Below are positions 35,671 to 47,869 of a DNA stretch of 64,000 bases, piece after piece (position 1 is the stretch's first letter; the number at the start of each line of letters is the position of its first letter). A model generated the notes under the pieces. It was not told where the DNA came from and ran no database searches. It saw nothing but the letters and a program-made list of their open reading frames with translations. The translations under genes and the position numbers were made by a program. The DNA is from Populus alba (Eukaryota; Streptophyta; Magnoliopsida; Malpighiales; Salicaceae), in contig NC_133289.1 in the NCBI RefSeq assembly GCF_005239225.2, positions 6,207,501-6,271,500 on the forward strand, in the 5' to 3' direction.

Positions 35671-36439
35671 TTTCAAACATCACCTCCCTTTCTCTTTCTT
35701 CTCTTATTTTTTTGAATTACCACCATGTCAAGCTGTATAAACCACAACTTCATCTAATGCTACCATAGTAAAAAACACCACCTTTCATGGTGATATTTTT
35801 CAGATATTTTTTAATGTATACTATATATTCTCAGGTTTAAGCAGAGAGAAGAAGGATGATTTATCTCAACAATACTCTGGACCACCTCTCCACTAAAGAA
35901 TAAAGATATCTCTTCACATAGAGATCTATTCTCTATAAAACATGAAAAACATGTTCATTCCCTTTTAACTTCTACAAAATAAATTTCATGATTGACGAGA
36001 CTCTAGTATATGGGAAAGTAATTGATCTTTTTATAAAGACTCTAGTTCTTCAAGGTATCCAACAAATTCTCCTAGCAAGTACAAATACTTAACAATGTTG
36101 GTCTAGCTATATAGGAATATCTTCGCTCTCTTTAATAAAACTCATAATAAAATACAACTTAGTATTAAATGATGAAATTAAAATAAACAAATAAATAAAT
36201 AAAGATAAAAAAACAATCCATATCAACCTAGACTAACTTGTTGAACCTGAAACCTAGATAATGAAACTAATATAATTTCATAAAAATTAAAAAAAAAATT
36301 ACAATGTTGAAGGTTAAAATTGAAAAAACAAAAAAAACAAAATTCATAAGATCAAGATAACTCCATAAAAAATTAAAAAAAAAAAAAAAAAAAAAAAGAA
36401 GGAATGATGTTTGCTGAAATTTTCCTTTTGTTAAATAAA

Positions 36440-38860
36440 TCCACTGGGTCAATGCTTCTGGGATAGTGTTGGGCATGCTCCATTGCAGGCCACGCAGGTT
36501 TATAAATTTATTCCACAGTTTCCAAACTACAGTACAGTGAATAAAGAGGTGTTATACTGATTCTACATCATTATTACAAAATGGACAGCTCGCATCCTCC
36601 AACCTGATTTCATGTCTTCTATTAAGCAACAACCAGATAAAAACCTCAATTTTTGGAGGTGATTTTCCTGTCCAGATGATCTTAGAAGAGAGAAAGATTA
36701 CATGAGAGAAGAATTATGTCAATGACTGTTTTGGCTGACTTAGTAGAATAGTTACCATCTGCTTCACAATTCCACCTCCTTTTATCTGAAGCGGATTGCT
36801 TTAGATAGACCTCACAAATTATTGTGCATGACTGATTAGCTTGTTCCAACTCACTGGTACTCCATATTTTCTTCCACTTCAGCTTCCAAGACCAACATCC
36901 CCTCCCAAATTCTCCCATTTCCGCAATCATGGCAGCCAGCTTTATAGACAGAGCAAACAGCTCAGGAAATTCTGATCTCAGTATAGTATTTCCTATCTAG
37001 CAATTAGTCTAGAACCTGACACCATTGTCATCCTCCATTATTTTGTTCTCCTAATCTCCACAACCAATTAAACAACATGGCTATGTTTTTGCCTTGCAAT
37101 GAACTCCTAACCCTCCTTTACTCTTCTCTTTTACTACAGCATTCCATTTCAGCTTGCATATTTTCCTTCCATCAGTGTTGACGCTCCCTCAAAAAACATA
37201 TTTGAATTCACGTTATAGAATGCTTTACCTCCTTGGGCAGAGTAACCTCCCTTTCCATAAGCATAATCTAGCCCGAATCCTTGATAAATTGGTTTCTAGG
37301 TAGAAAGTCCTTTAGGATTTGCTACCAAAGGAAGTCCTAGGTACCTCACAGGTAACCTGTCCCATCTTCTGAGAATAGAGCTAGCCATACCATATGTGCA
37401 ATCATCATCTAGATTAACTCCATTCAATGAGCTCTTGTGAAAATTAGCCCAGAGTCCTGATGCTAATTCAAACCATTTAAGGATGCACTTCATATATATG
37501 AATTAGCATGTTGTAATCATTTAGAATGAAAACAAGAGTGTTGGGAATTAAACTAAGTTGTGCTCAGTTCAAGGATGCAGGAATTCACAGCAAGAAAATG
37601 CTCTTTGGTGTTACTGTCATCATGGGATCTGCCAAAACTTCTTTTGTGTTGCCCTCAGCTCTTTTTCTGGACCGTTTTGGTACGTAGGCGGCCTCTTTTG
37701 TTGTTGGGCTCAGCTGGAATGGCGTTGTCGTTGTCGTTTGACTTCTTCCAGTGTTGTTTCTTTTTCTAACCAGATTGATTATAGAGGAGAAAGCTTTTTA
37801 AACCTTAAAGCTCCAATACTGACCCTTTGAAGCCGAGACTTAGAGAACAAACTTGAGAGGAAAAAAAACTGCAGCGGCTGCTATCTGGAGTTGAATGTAG
37901 AGAGCTTTCATGTGTAATTCTTGAAATAAAATTACGAGATTTTCTAACAGTGGATGCTCGATGGAAGGATTTTTTATTCTGTCTCCAAGTCTACACAGAG
38001 CTTCCTAGACTTTAGCTTCCAAATAGCCTAAACATTCTTACTAATCTGCCACTGTTGAGAAATCAGATTACTAAGATCAGACATCTCTATATCTGTAAGC
38101 TGAGTAACCTCTCCTTTCCCTTCAAGCTTTTGCATCTGATTCTGTACATCTAGAAGCTTTTTGTCTTGATTACCAGATACTGCATGATTCCAGATTCTGG
38201 ATTTTGTTGCCATGAAACTCAACTTTCTGACTAGGTTGTACCTGCCCGGAAATGTTATACAACTTTCATTCTAGAATCCTTTAAGATCATTCAAAAATTG
38301 AGGGTGAGAAGTCCAGCAATTTATGAAGCGAAAAGGCCTCTACCCCTAGTTTTGTAATGATTGCCCAAGGACTAGTTGGCAAATGATCAGATAGACCTCA
38401 ATAGAACCGAATCAATGAGATATGAATTGCTGGTGGACTGCCGGAGATGCAAAAGCCCGATCTATGCGACTCTTAGATTTGCCTCTAAACCAAGTAAATC
38501 GATGCCCCTCGAGAGGATATTCCATAAGCTCACGTTCAAAAATAAGATTTCTGAAAGCCTATGAACCTCGCCGATTTAAGTACCCACTACTTCCTTCACT
38601 AGCACGAAGTGTTTCATTAAAATCTCCTACGAGGATCATGGGGAGGTCAAAAGTAGATTTCAGAATTTTTAAATCAAACCATAATGTCTTTCGGTCATAT
38701 GTTGAATTGATGCATAAATTCCCTCAACAGCACAATGGAAAGATTTTTTAACATACACACCAAAAATAGCTACCCCTTGACCACCGTAATCTACTGAATA
38801 TACCTGAAAATTCTCTTCATTCCACGTAGTTAAAACTTGATGTAGTTAGACTTGTAATAA
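36440..38860 (-). mobile_element. L1-type LINE relic (endonuclease, RT fragments, zf-RVT)
   Basis: Read on the minus strand, pieces of a plant L1 ORF2 appear in the right order. The endonuclease end lies at about 38380-38860 (EYPLEGHRFTWFRGKSKSRI, then DRAFASP), the linker at 38020-38222 (LISQQWQISKN), a reverse transcriptase piece at 37296-37493 (FELASGLWANFHKSSLNG, then LPVRYLGLPL), and the zinc-binding RT C-terminus at 36440-36720 (IWTGKSPPKIEVFIW, CPFC...HLFIHC). Stops, frameshifts and loss of the central RT show it is dead. The stretch 37500-37970 does not fit the LINE and may be an insertion or unrelated sequence. Confidence 0.85.
37500..37970. other. Unassigned sequence inside the LINE relic
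   Basis: About 470 bases with more balanced composition than the flanks and two overlapping plus-strand open frames (37558-37830). It sits where the central reverse transcriptase of the LINE should be. No domain or target duplication could be recognised. Confidence 0.4.
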
Positions 38861-38969
38861 CAAGTAATTCTAAGCATGTATAAGCCTCTCATAACATGAG
38901 AATATGCTACAAATAAATTATGTTGATGGCCTAGCAAATATACTTAAGAACCAGAGAAACAGGTCTAGG

Positions 38970-39440
38970 CTTAAGAGGAGGTGTGGTTGTGCCATACCAG
39001 AGTAATAGTTTAAAAATATCATAACTTTTGATTCAAATATTAAATCACATTTAAATTTTTACAAAAGTTTTCAGATGTTTTTTTTTTCTTAAAGTAAATC
39101 TAAGAGTCACGCTGAAAGAAGCATGAAATCGCTACTTTGACTATTAGATCTTTAAATTTTAAAAATCTCGCCCTAGACCCCGGTTTTGGTAATTTTTGTA
39201 ATTTTTCTTGTTATTTACTGATTTCATTCTTCTTTTCTTTGTAATTTTGAATTTTTATTTTATTTCCTAGTTGAGATAGGATTTTTGACCTATTTAAAGC
39301 TTTATAAATCTCCTAAAAAGGAGGACTGAAGGATTGTTATTAAAGAGAAAATAAAACCTACGAACTTGGGGTTCGCATCTGCAGTCTTTTCGCTCAATAA
39401 AATTCATGTATTCTTTTTTTATTTGTTACTGTCTTTAGCT
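38970..39440 (+). mobile_element. LTR-like relic with TATA and polyadenylation-type signals
   Basis: TATTTAAAGCTTTATAAATC (39291) followed about 115 bases later by CAATAAAATTCATGTATTC (39396) is the TATA plus polyA layout of a plant LTR (U3-R-U5). No clear TG/CA ends, target duplication or primer-binding site was found. Confidence 0.35.
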
Positions 39441-40398
39441 TTTACTTGAATCAAAACTCCTCCTGGTTTTCCTTCTGAATCCAGACTAAACCATAAGACA
39501 CCTTGCTCATTCCATAAATTTCAAACAAAACTGTTTGTACAGCATGTACGCTTGGTTAAGTAAGAAGAAAATATCAATAACATGGTGAGACATCCTTTTA
39601 ACACACTCATATCAATAACTTGAAGATGAGTGGATGATAGTTTCATACCAATAAAGGGTTATACAAGTGGTTAGTTATTCCATTCAGATTATCTAACACA
39701 TCAAGCAATTTTCATACAATTGATGATTTGGGTTCTAAGTTTCTTTATCAATACATTCATGGTAGTTTAGTTTAATGTTATTCTAATTTATAATAGATTT
39801 GTAATTGAGCGCTTGGGATATTTAAGGATAATTATGGAAATTTTGGTATAAAAATAAGCTATATGTGAACTTGAAAAAACTGTAGTTTTATGACTAACAA
39901 GTTGTTGTTTTCAGGTTTTATTATTAATGTAAATGGTATATATGTCAATAAATAGAAGATTAGGCTAATTAGAGATTGGTTTGTACCTAAAATATCTAGT
40001 GAGGTGCGTAGCTTTTATGGATTAACTATTTTCTTTCATAGATGATTTATATAAACTTTTAGTAACATAATTGTACTAATTACTGAATGCATGAAGAAGT
40101 TCTTTAGTCATTTTAGTAAATATTTTGAAGAATTTATATTCATCTTTCAATTTAAATCGCACAACACATTTGTAAATAGATGGGCAAACGAAGTGATTAA
40201 ATCAAATTTTTTATCTTACTCGGGATATGAATTTTTATTTTATCAAATTAAACAAAAATATATATAATATAACAAATATATTTAGATAAGACTCGATAGA
40301 TGTACTGAAAACATTCATTAGCTTTTGCTATGGAAAAAAAAAAAAAAAACAGTAGTATTATTTGTGATGGGGGCGCTTTCTTTAGAAAGACAAAATAC
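39441..40398. other. Upstream region of bHLH copy 2
   Basis: AT-rich, no gene seen. It ends in a poly-A run (40334-40349) just before a 60-bp tandem duplication. Confidence 0.4.
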
Positions 40399-40399
40399 C

Positions 40400-40519
40400 C
40401 ACTGGAAGATTTGTGCGCCATACACTTCCGTGTAATATATATATATATACACACACACCCTCTGGAAGATTTGTGCGCCATACACTTCCGTGTAATATAT
40501 ATATATATACACACACACC
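40400..40519. repeat. 60-bp tandem duplication in promoter of bHLH copy 2
   Basis: Two almost identical 60-base units (40400-40459, 40460-40519), each with GGAAGATTTGTGCGCCATAC, a TA run and a CA run. They end eight bases before the TATA-like CTATATAAAG, so the promoter-proximal sequence is doubled. Confidence 0.95.
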
Positions 40520-40526
40520 TTATATC

Positions 40527-40536
40527 TATATAAAGT
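40527..40536 (+). promoter_or_regulatory. TATA box of bHLH copy 2
   Basis: CTATATAAAG about 75 bases upstream of the ATG at 40607. Upstream TA runs could also serve, so the exact element is uncertain. Confidence 0.55.
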
Positions 40537-40606
40537 GCATGATTGAGATGACAAAACCACTCTATATCTTAAGCAAGAACCATTAGGTTTTTCTCTGTCT
40601 CAATTC

Positions 40607-42117
40607 ATGGATATCATTGAAAATATAGGAGAGTACCAAAATTACTGGGAAACTAGCTTGTTTTGGAACGAAGAGCTTAATTATAGGTACCCCTTCATAT
40701 ATATTTTCTTTTGGTGCCCAAATTTTTATTTTACTATATAATTTATGCTGCTAAATTAACCATGTCCAGAGCTTTTACGTATAAAAAGTGCTTTAATTTC
40801 GAGACAGTTGGGCAACGAATCAGCAATCTAATCTCGGGCACTATGCTTCAAGTTTGCCGGAGGGAACTGCTTCGCCGATAAGAGCTAAAAATATTGCTTC
40901 GGAGAGGAACAAGAGGAAGGAGCTCAATGACAAGCTCTTGGCACTTAGAGAAGCAGTCCCCAAAATCAGCAAGGTAACCCAGAATTTTATTATTATTATT
41001 ATTATTTTTGTTACAGGTAGTCTCGAACTTGATATCTTTTCATGGAAGGAGGACATGATTAATGCTGGTTGAGTGATATGCTTATTGGCAGATAATTCTA
41101 GATTTAAGGCTACATTAATTAATTAATAATGCTAATGTTTGTAATTTGTTTTGTTTTGGATTTGACTTTTTTTTTTTTTTCATTTTTTTGTTGACCAAAT
41201 TTAGCTGGACAAGGCTTCCATAATCAAAGATGCTATTGGGTACATCCAAGAATTGCAAGAACAAGAGAGGATACTCCAAGCGGAGATAAGGGAGCATGAA
41301 TCCAAAAGATTGAAGAAACATCCTGATTCTGGCTTTGAGCTAGAGCTACCAGACTTGTTAAGATCCAAGAGAACAAGATATGACCAAATTTATCATCACA
41401 GTTTGGGCACAAGTACTTGTCCAATTCAAGTTCATGAAGTGAGTTCCTCTCTGCCTGTACGTAAAACATGCCAGTACGTACTGTGTATCTCAAATGATTA
41501 ATATGTTACTTATGATGAGTCTGGTGATGTTTTTCAGCTTGCTATTACCTCTGTGGGAGAGAAGACATTGTTAGTGAGCTTAGCATGTAATAAAACGACA
41601 GACGCCATGACTAGGATCTGTGAGGTTTTTGAATCTTTGAAGCTAAAAGTTATCACAGCAAATGTCACAGCTCTCTCAGGGATGGTGAAGAAGACAGTCG
41701 TCATAGAGGTCAGTCAGTCTCCTTTCTCTTTCCTTGATCTCTCCGAGTCACACAAATGTAAAACCAAAAATAGTAAATACTTGCACGTCCGGATATAGAA
41801 GTGCTTACGAACTTTAGGACAACAGTTCAAGTTATCAGTTGAAAAACCTTTTTACAACAACGACAAAACTCTGTGTGCGTGTAAAAAAAAGAAGAAGAGC
41901 TATATTTTAGAAAGTAAAACGGGTTCAATGATTTATTAAAAGAAAATAATGATGGAATTTGTTCCATAAAAAGATTTCAATCTTAGCACAAGAAATTTGA
42001 TCGGGAAAGTTGACAGCAGCTCGTGTCTTGCAGGTCGATGAAGAAGAGAAAGAGCATCTGAAGATAAAAATTGAAAGAGCTGTTTCAGCTCTTAGATCCC
42101 CACATATAGTCCAATGA
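40607..42117 (+). CDS. bHLH transcription factor, bHLH35-like, copy 2
   Basis: Five exons: 40607-40686 (ATG at 40607), 40808-40973, 41205-41438, 41538-41708 and 42034-42117 (TGA at 42115-42117). All junctions are GT-AG, giving 244 residues. The short exon 1 ([16 protein letters not shown]) matches copy 3. The basic helix-loop-helix covers about residues 54-103; exon 4 encodes the ACT-like domain ([21 protein letters not shown]). The basic region reads NIASERNKRKELN: Glu59 and Arg60 are kept, but the next Arg-Arg pair of copies 1 and 3 is Lys-Arg here, and a Glu replaces a basic residue before LN. This may weaken DNA binding. The reading frame is intact. The proximal promoter carries a 60-bp duplication. 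Confidence 0.93.
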
Positions 42118-45032
42118 TGGGAAATCGAAGCACAATTTCTCTATTTCCATCATGGCTTTAGGAGATCAAATCCAAATAAATTGTAACCATATATATCATA
42201 AATGGAAAAGCAACCATGCAGTGCAATTATTGTTTAATTTCTCTCTGTATGCCAAAGTAAAATGAACGAGAGTGTGTCTAAAACTCCTTGTTATTAAATA
42301 TGATGTGCAATATTTTTTTCAAAAGTTTTTTGATTGCTGAATCTAACACCATATATACCAGCTTTCATGTATAATAAAGATTATATTCACATTTTTTGTC
42401 AATCCAAAACGGACTATCTATAAACAGTAAATTTATATAAAAAAAAAAAATTATCCCAAAGATGATTTAAACCTAATTACGTTTATTATTGGTATAATAT
42501 TAAAATAATTTATTTTAATTAAAATGATTGTTTGGCCCAGTTCATGCGCAATTAGATTAATTTTACAAGCCATAAAATTAATAATTATATAAATTTTTAA
42601 TAATTTTAAAAAGATTCAAACTTATAATTATTAAAAAATAAATTAAAAAACGAGTTATCCTCAGAATTTATTGCAACAACTTTCGTCCGTGGACTAAAGG
42701 GGAACCAGTATTCTTCACGGGAAGCAAATTAAACATTTGCACCACATGAGTGAGTACAGACTGAATGATCGAAGTGAAAAATGCTCCCTTTTTTCTAAAA
42801 AAGTATCTTTTTTTCTAAAAAAGTGTAATATTTTTAAAATTAAATAAGACCACACCGTCCATGACCAACTTAGTTGACAGTGTTGTTTGCTACGTTCTCT
42901 CTCTAATTTATTGTTCCCACCAATAGTTCACACTTCACGTTTTTCTTTCCAAGAGTAATCGCTATAATTATACCAATAGAAATTGTAATTAAATTCATAT
43001 TTTGATTTCAGTGAGGCATTTCAATAATAACTCGAAGTAACTTTATTTATAGTAACTTTATTATATCATTCACTGCACTATGTAAGAAGTATCTAGATGT
43101 TATTAATATATTTTAAAATAAATAAATATATATATATATGATATAACTTAGTTAACTTTACATATTTAAAAATAATCCGAATAATCAATAAAAATGTTCA
43201 GTTTTTTCACACATTTATTTTCTAAGGGCACAAAGATGTTCGGTTCGATCCCTCAAGTTTTACTTGATATTTTAAACAAGTTCAGATTTTTTTACACGTT
43301 TAATTTCTAAGAGCGCAAAAATGTTCGGTTAGATCCCTCGAGTTTTACCGATATCTCAACGGAAGAGAATCAAGTAGTCGGTGGCTTTGTTATAAATTTG
43401 GGGTCCCTCTATTTGAAACTTGTGGCATTAAGGACATAATTAGTCTCCGTCTTTGGTTACCAAGTCAAAAACCAGTATTACATGACATTGGCCAGACCGA
43501 AAATTGAACACGACTTAGGATGTGAAAAATCAAGAGAATGACCATTGATAGTGAAGTCCTTCTACAGCTCTTTATTTCAAACTTGCGGCATTAAGGACAA
43601 AATAATATCAAACAATTTCACGACAATAAATAACATTGAACAACTAAATTTAAATTTGGTAGCTACAGAAACGTGGGTGTAGTAAGTATATCAAACTCAA
43701 AGAATTTAAATTTGATAAATAGTCAAGTTCAAGATAACATGATTTTTGCAGGCATGTCTAACTCAAGAAACTTCAATTTGACAATCAATCAAATTTAAAT
43801 TAATGTGGGTCTGATAAATACGTCAAATCCAAAGTACTTGGGCTTAGTAGTTAGCCAACTCAAAGTAACGTTGGTCTAACAAGCATATCACACCCAAATA
43901 ACTTGAACATTATCAAATTCTAAGGCTGTATGTTTGATTCTAGACGAATTTCTAAAATAAAAATATTAAAGATATAATAAACCATCATATCTATACTCAT
44001 AGGTGTATACAAGGTCTCTTAGGGACTTATCATATTTATTATCTCATTAATGATATATAACAAATATTTGCTTTTCATTAATATTATTAAAAGCAGAGGA
44101 CTTTCCAGTATTTTTTTATCTAAAAACAACAAGGCTCGTAAATATAAATACCCCAAAAACCATCCAAGTAAAATATTAAAAAAATTTATCTTTTAAAATA
44201 AAAATATATAGATTTCATAGTATTAAGCAACTTATAACTTAAAAATAAATATATTTGTTTCTTTGAATTTAAAGTTCTATTAAGTTATTTATTATCTTAA
44301 AACATTTAATATTTTTCTTTTAAATTAATATACTAATTTTATAAATGAAGGGTTTTTAAATTATCTTGATTAGTACTCAAGCTTCTATCATAAACATGAA
44401 ATGTTTTATATTAAAAGAAGAAATCCAAATACTTTAAACTTATTAATTATCCATTATCTCAAACATTCATGGAAATGAGTCATGAAATGTTTTACTGTTA
44501 AGCATGCAATGTTTTGAACGTAACTATATATATACTTGTTGGAAATGAAACTTTATAAAAACGTGGGGCAAACCTTTTTATTATTATTATTAAATTATAA
44601 TTGCAAGATGTGTTTATTAACACTTGTATAATTAATTGAATGTAAGATGTGTCGGTCATGTCAGTCTGCTGGTGGAGAAGTTACACGTGTCAGTTGTAAG
44701 TCTTTCTGTTTGTCATTTTCAAGAACAATAATCTGTAGTTTAATGCAGTGCACCCTGTCCTGTCTAGTAAGCGAAAATTTTTAAAGAGATGTTCGTTCCC
44801 ATTCAAACATAACGAGTTTGATTGATTTTTCGTTTTATTTTTTTTTATTTTTTTAAATTATTTTTTTATAATTCTATATTATTTTGATATGTTGATATCA
44901 AAAATAAATTTTAAAAAATAAAAATAATATTATTTTAATATATTTTTAAATAATAAATAATTTAAAAAACTACCAATATATCAAAGTAGCAAACCACGGA
45001 GGGCCACAAATTTATGTAAATTGTCATATTTT
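42118..45032. other. Downstream of bHLH copy 2: intergenic, degenerate repeats
   Basis: No gene. It contains a 3' flank of copy 2, a block at 42840-42905 (AAGACCACACCGTCCAT) that recurs at 49411, a tandem pair at 43197-43362, a block at 43385-43580 that resembles 48935-49135, and weak repeats of about 70-80 bases at 43640-43910 (TCAAACTCAAAGAATTT-type units). The region 44820-44990 resembles the MITE-like core. Confidence 0.5.
43197..43362. repeat. 84-bp tandem duplication
   Basis: Units at 43197 and 43281 share TTCAG, a T-run, CTAAG(G/A)GC(A/G)CAAA, ATGTTCGGTT and GATCCCTC(A/G)AGTTTTAC. Confidence 0.8.
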
Positions 45033-45222
45033 AGAGGGTGTTTGGGAGTGTGGTAGCGGTTGCTTTTCAAATAGCTTTTCGTGTCGAAAAGCATGCCATT
45101 AATATTTTTTTATGTTTTAAAAATTATTTTTGATATCAACACATCAAAACAATTCAAAAGATACAAACTGCACTCAATTTTAATAAAAAAAAAATTGAAA
45201 TTTTCCAATGCCAAACAGGCAC
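45033..45222. mobile_element. MITE-like element, about 190 bases
   Basis: The left end AGAGGGTGTTTGGGAGTG and right end TGCCAAACAGGCAC are imperfect inverted repeats (GTGTTTGG against CTGTTTGG). The T/A-rich core includes ATCAACACATCAAAACAATT. Related cores occur near 27690, 32060, 44880, 50950, 61110 and 62410. Superfamily not determined (hAT or Harbinger are candidates). Confidence 0.65.
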
Positions 45223-46540
45223 TTAGTAGTCTTCTGTTTCTCATATGTTGATGTTGACTGAAGAGCGTGACATATTTGATGCTTAATTGCCAAGGATTTC
45301 AAAATGCAGGACCACAAATTTATAATTTGCCACGTGTATGATCCTCCTCGGGAAGGCACCAGGCGCACCAGTATTATTAATTATTAGGACCAGGAGGAGG
45401 AAAAATGACTGGTGACGTGGGAATACATTAGTCTATTGTATATTTTTCTTTTTCTTTTTCTTTTTTGCTTTAATGATTAAAATAAAACTTGATAATTATA
45501 TTAAAAAAAAATTATAAAGAGGTAAATGATATAGTATAACTATAAAAATCTTACTTGTATACTCTCTTTTATTTTATCAAAATTTACTTTTGATAATTAT
45601 AACAAAATCATGCTTCTACATACATGTAATTACTTGCGTATTCACATGGTCTGGACCCTCCCCTTTTGTGTACTCAATCCTTTTCATTGATGACTAGAGT
45701 AGTTGATCCGTGCACGGCGGCTTAGTACCAAACTTTTTAAAACATGATAAATAGTGAATGCATTGCAAATTTATTTTTTATTTTCAAGTAAATTTTGATT
45801 ATTAACATGTGTATTAATTTAATATTTTTTATAAAAAAATTTTGAATTATGACGTCTTTGATTGATTGTCCATGTTAATTCTAGTAAATTTGTCAAATCA
45901 ATGACTCTACTACCACATTGATTTCAAAAGTTTCTAACTAAAAGAGATGTTTACACAATTAGGAAAACAATGTTCATCTTTGTAGGGACTTGCTCTTGGG
46001 CTATACCTCGAAAGGCCTCATACCAATGGAGATATTTGTTCATCTTTATATACCCTTGATCCTCCCCATTTCTAGCCAATGTGGGACTTTGGTTGCATAC
46101 CCAACAATCTTAATGTGTTCATGTAATGAGATCACTGCTCATGAGTTTCTTACGCAAATCCATTTATGTGCCACTTTTTTAACTTAGCTTGCGAGTTGAT
46201 TATTGAGTATTTCCTAACAAATCCTAGAAAAAAGTGACTTGAATACTTTATTTTCATGTAAATTAAAAAATTTAATTTGGATTTTTCCCAAATCAACTTT
46301 TCTAATTATATAATAATAAAGATTACAAAAAAAAAAAAACACAAATCTGTATAGTGGGAAGATGAGAAAAGAAAAGGATCAAAACAGCTCAATTAAAAAG
46401 AGAACAAAAAATAAAAAAAGAACAACTCTAGATTTGTTATCTAAAGATTATTAATTCAAATCTTAGAGTTATTAAAAGTTTACATAATTATTAATTTTAA
46501 CAGTGCGTGTAAATTGATCCAGTTAACCATGTTAATTTAA
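45223..46540. other. Intergenic DNA
   Basis: AT-rich, no gene seen. The motif GATCCGTGCACGGCGGC near 45710 resembles GC-rich transposon ends but cannot be assigned. Confidence 0.4.
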
Positions 46541-47600
46541 AGAGAGAGGAGGGGGGAGCTCAACTGAAGAAGAAGGGCCTCTGAGGAGGAGAGGAGGAAT
46601 TAAGAAGACAAATAAAAGGAGAAGCCCAACCACATAGGAAGGGCCCAAACGAAGAGGAACAAAAGAGAAGAGAGAAGAAAAAAGAAAGGGGAGAAGCCCA
46701 ACCAAGCAAGCTTAACCGGACAGAGAAGAGAAGCCTCGCTAGACAACCTTAACCAAACAAGCCCAACGGGCCAGTAAAGGAAATAAAGAGAAAGAAGGAG
46801 AAAAAACATAGGCAAGCCCAACCAAACAGCAAAGGACAAAATCCATGTGATCTCTCAAGGTATATAAATACTCCAGATCACCGGCGGGCATGAAAAAAAC
46901 TAAACAACGAATCAATCTCCTACACAAAACACTCTCCTGTGTTTTTCTCCTCTTTCTTTACATTATATTTCTCTCGTAATTTGCAAACTTAATCATCAAA
47001 ATCCTCTATTCTACAAAAAAAAAAAAATGTTTTGTAAGAGTGTAAAAAAGCTGTGGAATATATGAAAAACCCAGAAGAACGGAACCTGGGTTTAGTGTCT
47101 GAGGAAGAGGACACCGCTTGAGATTGAAAAATAGATGTAAATAAAAAATCAAATAAGAAAAAAATAAAAATCATAATCCACAGACATAACGGAAAGGAAT
47201 TGAAAAAATAAAATAAAAATAAAAACCTCAAGCATATCTACAGCCAACGTGCCTTTTACGCCTTCCCCTCTTGCTTACGTGCAATGGTTCTTTCTCTCTG
47301 GTTTTTTTCTGCTGGTATATTCATCGAAATTGTTTCTTTTACCCTTGTATTGCCTTCGTGCTTCTTCTGCACTCCCATCTTGCTTTATATTGCTCGGTTG
47401 CAATTTCACGTTCAGCGATGGGCATAACTGCCTTTCCAATTAAGGACAGCCTTTATGTGAACTTCTGCCTCCATTTACCCAGAGATTTAGGCCTCTGACA
47501 TCGGTTGTCTCCTTTTCGACGCCGTCATCTGACTACGGTTGTCTGGACTCAACCCGCTCCCACTTTCGATACAACACCAAACAACCGGTGGTAGAAATAG
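46541..47600 (+). other. Purine-rich block with TATA box, possible LTR remnant
   Basis: A GA-rich stretch (46541-46830) with repeated AAGCCCAACC motifs is followed by TATATAAATACTCC (46861) and then CT-rich leader-like DNA. The layout resembles an LTR U3/R region such as that of the solo LTR at 20534. No ends, target duplication or coding domain were found; a remnant promoter of another kind is possible. Confidence 0.3.
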
Positions 47601-47869
47601 AGAAAAATGAAAAAAGAGACAAACAAAGGGCGAATAACACAATAGAAACTCGAGACTGCCCTGGCATGTAAGAAAAGGAAAAATAAAATAAAATGACAAG
47701 AGAGGTCTGGCAGCAAGAGAAAAGGAAAAAAAATTGACAAAAAATTTGGCAAAGTTTAAAAAAAAAACATCATAAAAAATATCTTTTAAAAAAAAACTAT
47801 TTTCAACCAAGAAAAAACAAAAAAAAAAAATCATTTTTATCTGAAACTGTTATTTTAACTATATAAAAA

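Larger units (their letters stand above)
32568..36439. other. Intergenic DNA with short repeats, no supportable gene
   Basis: Holds a 34-bp duplication (TCCTACATCAAAAAATGTT at 32581 and 32615), a poly-T run (32726-32740), dispersed repeat sequence around 33080-33180 (CGGGTTGACTCAACC), a TA microsatellite, a 53-bp duplication and a degenerate array. The stretch 34890-35130 is less AT-rich and open for 71 codons on the plus strand, but I recognise nothing in it. Confidence 0.5.

Noticed and set aside
43230..43260. GGTTCGATCCC, which looks like the T-loop of a tRNA gene
   Set aside because: No D-loop box or acceptor stem at the right distance, and the sequence is part of an 84-bp tandem repeat.
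47487..47834. Phe-rich minus-strand open frames
   Set aside because: Low-complexity translation of an A-rich plus strand; no domain.
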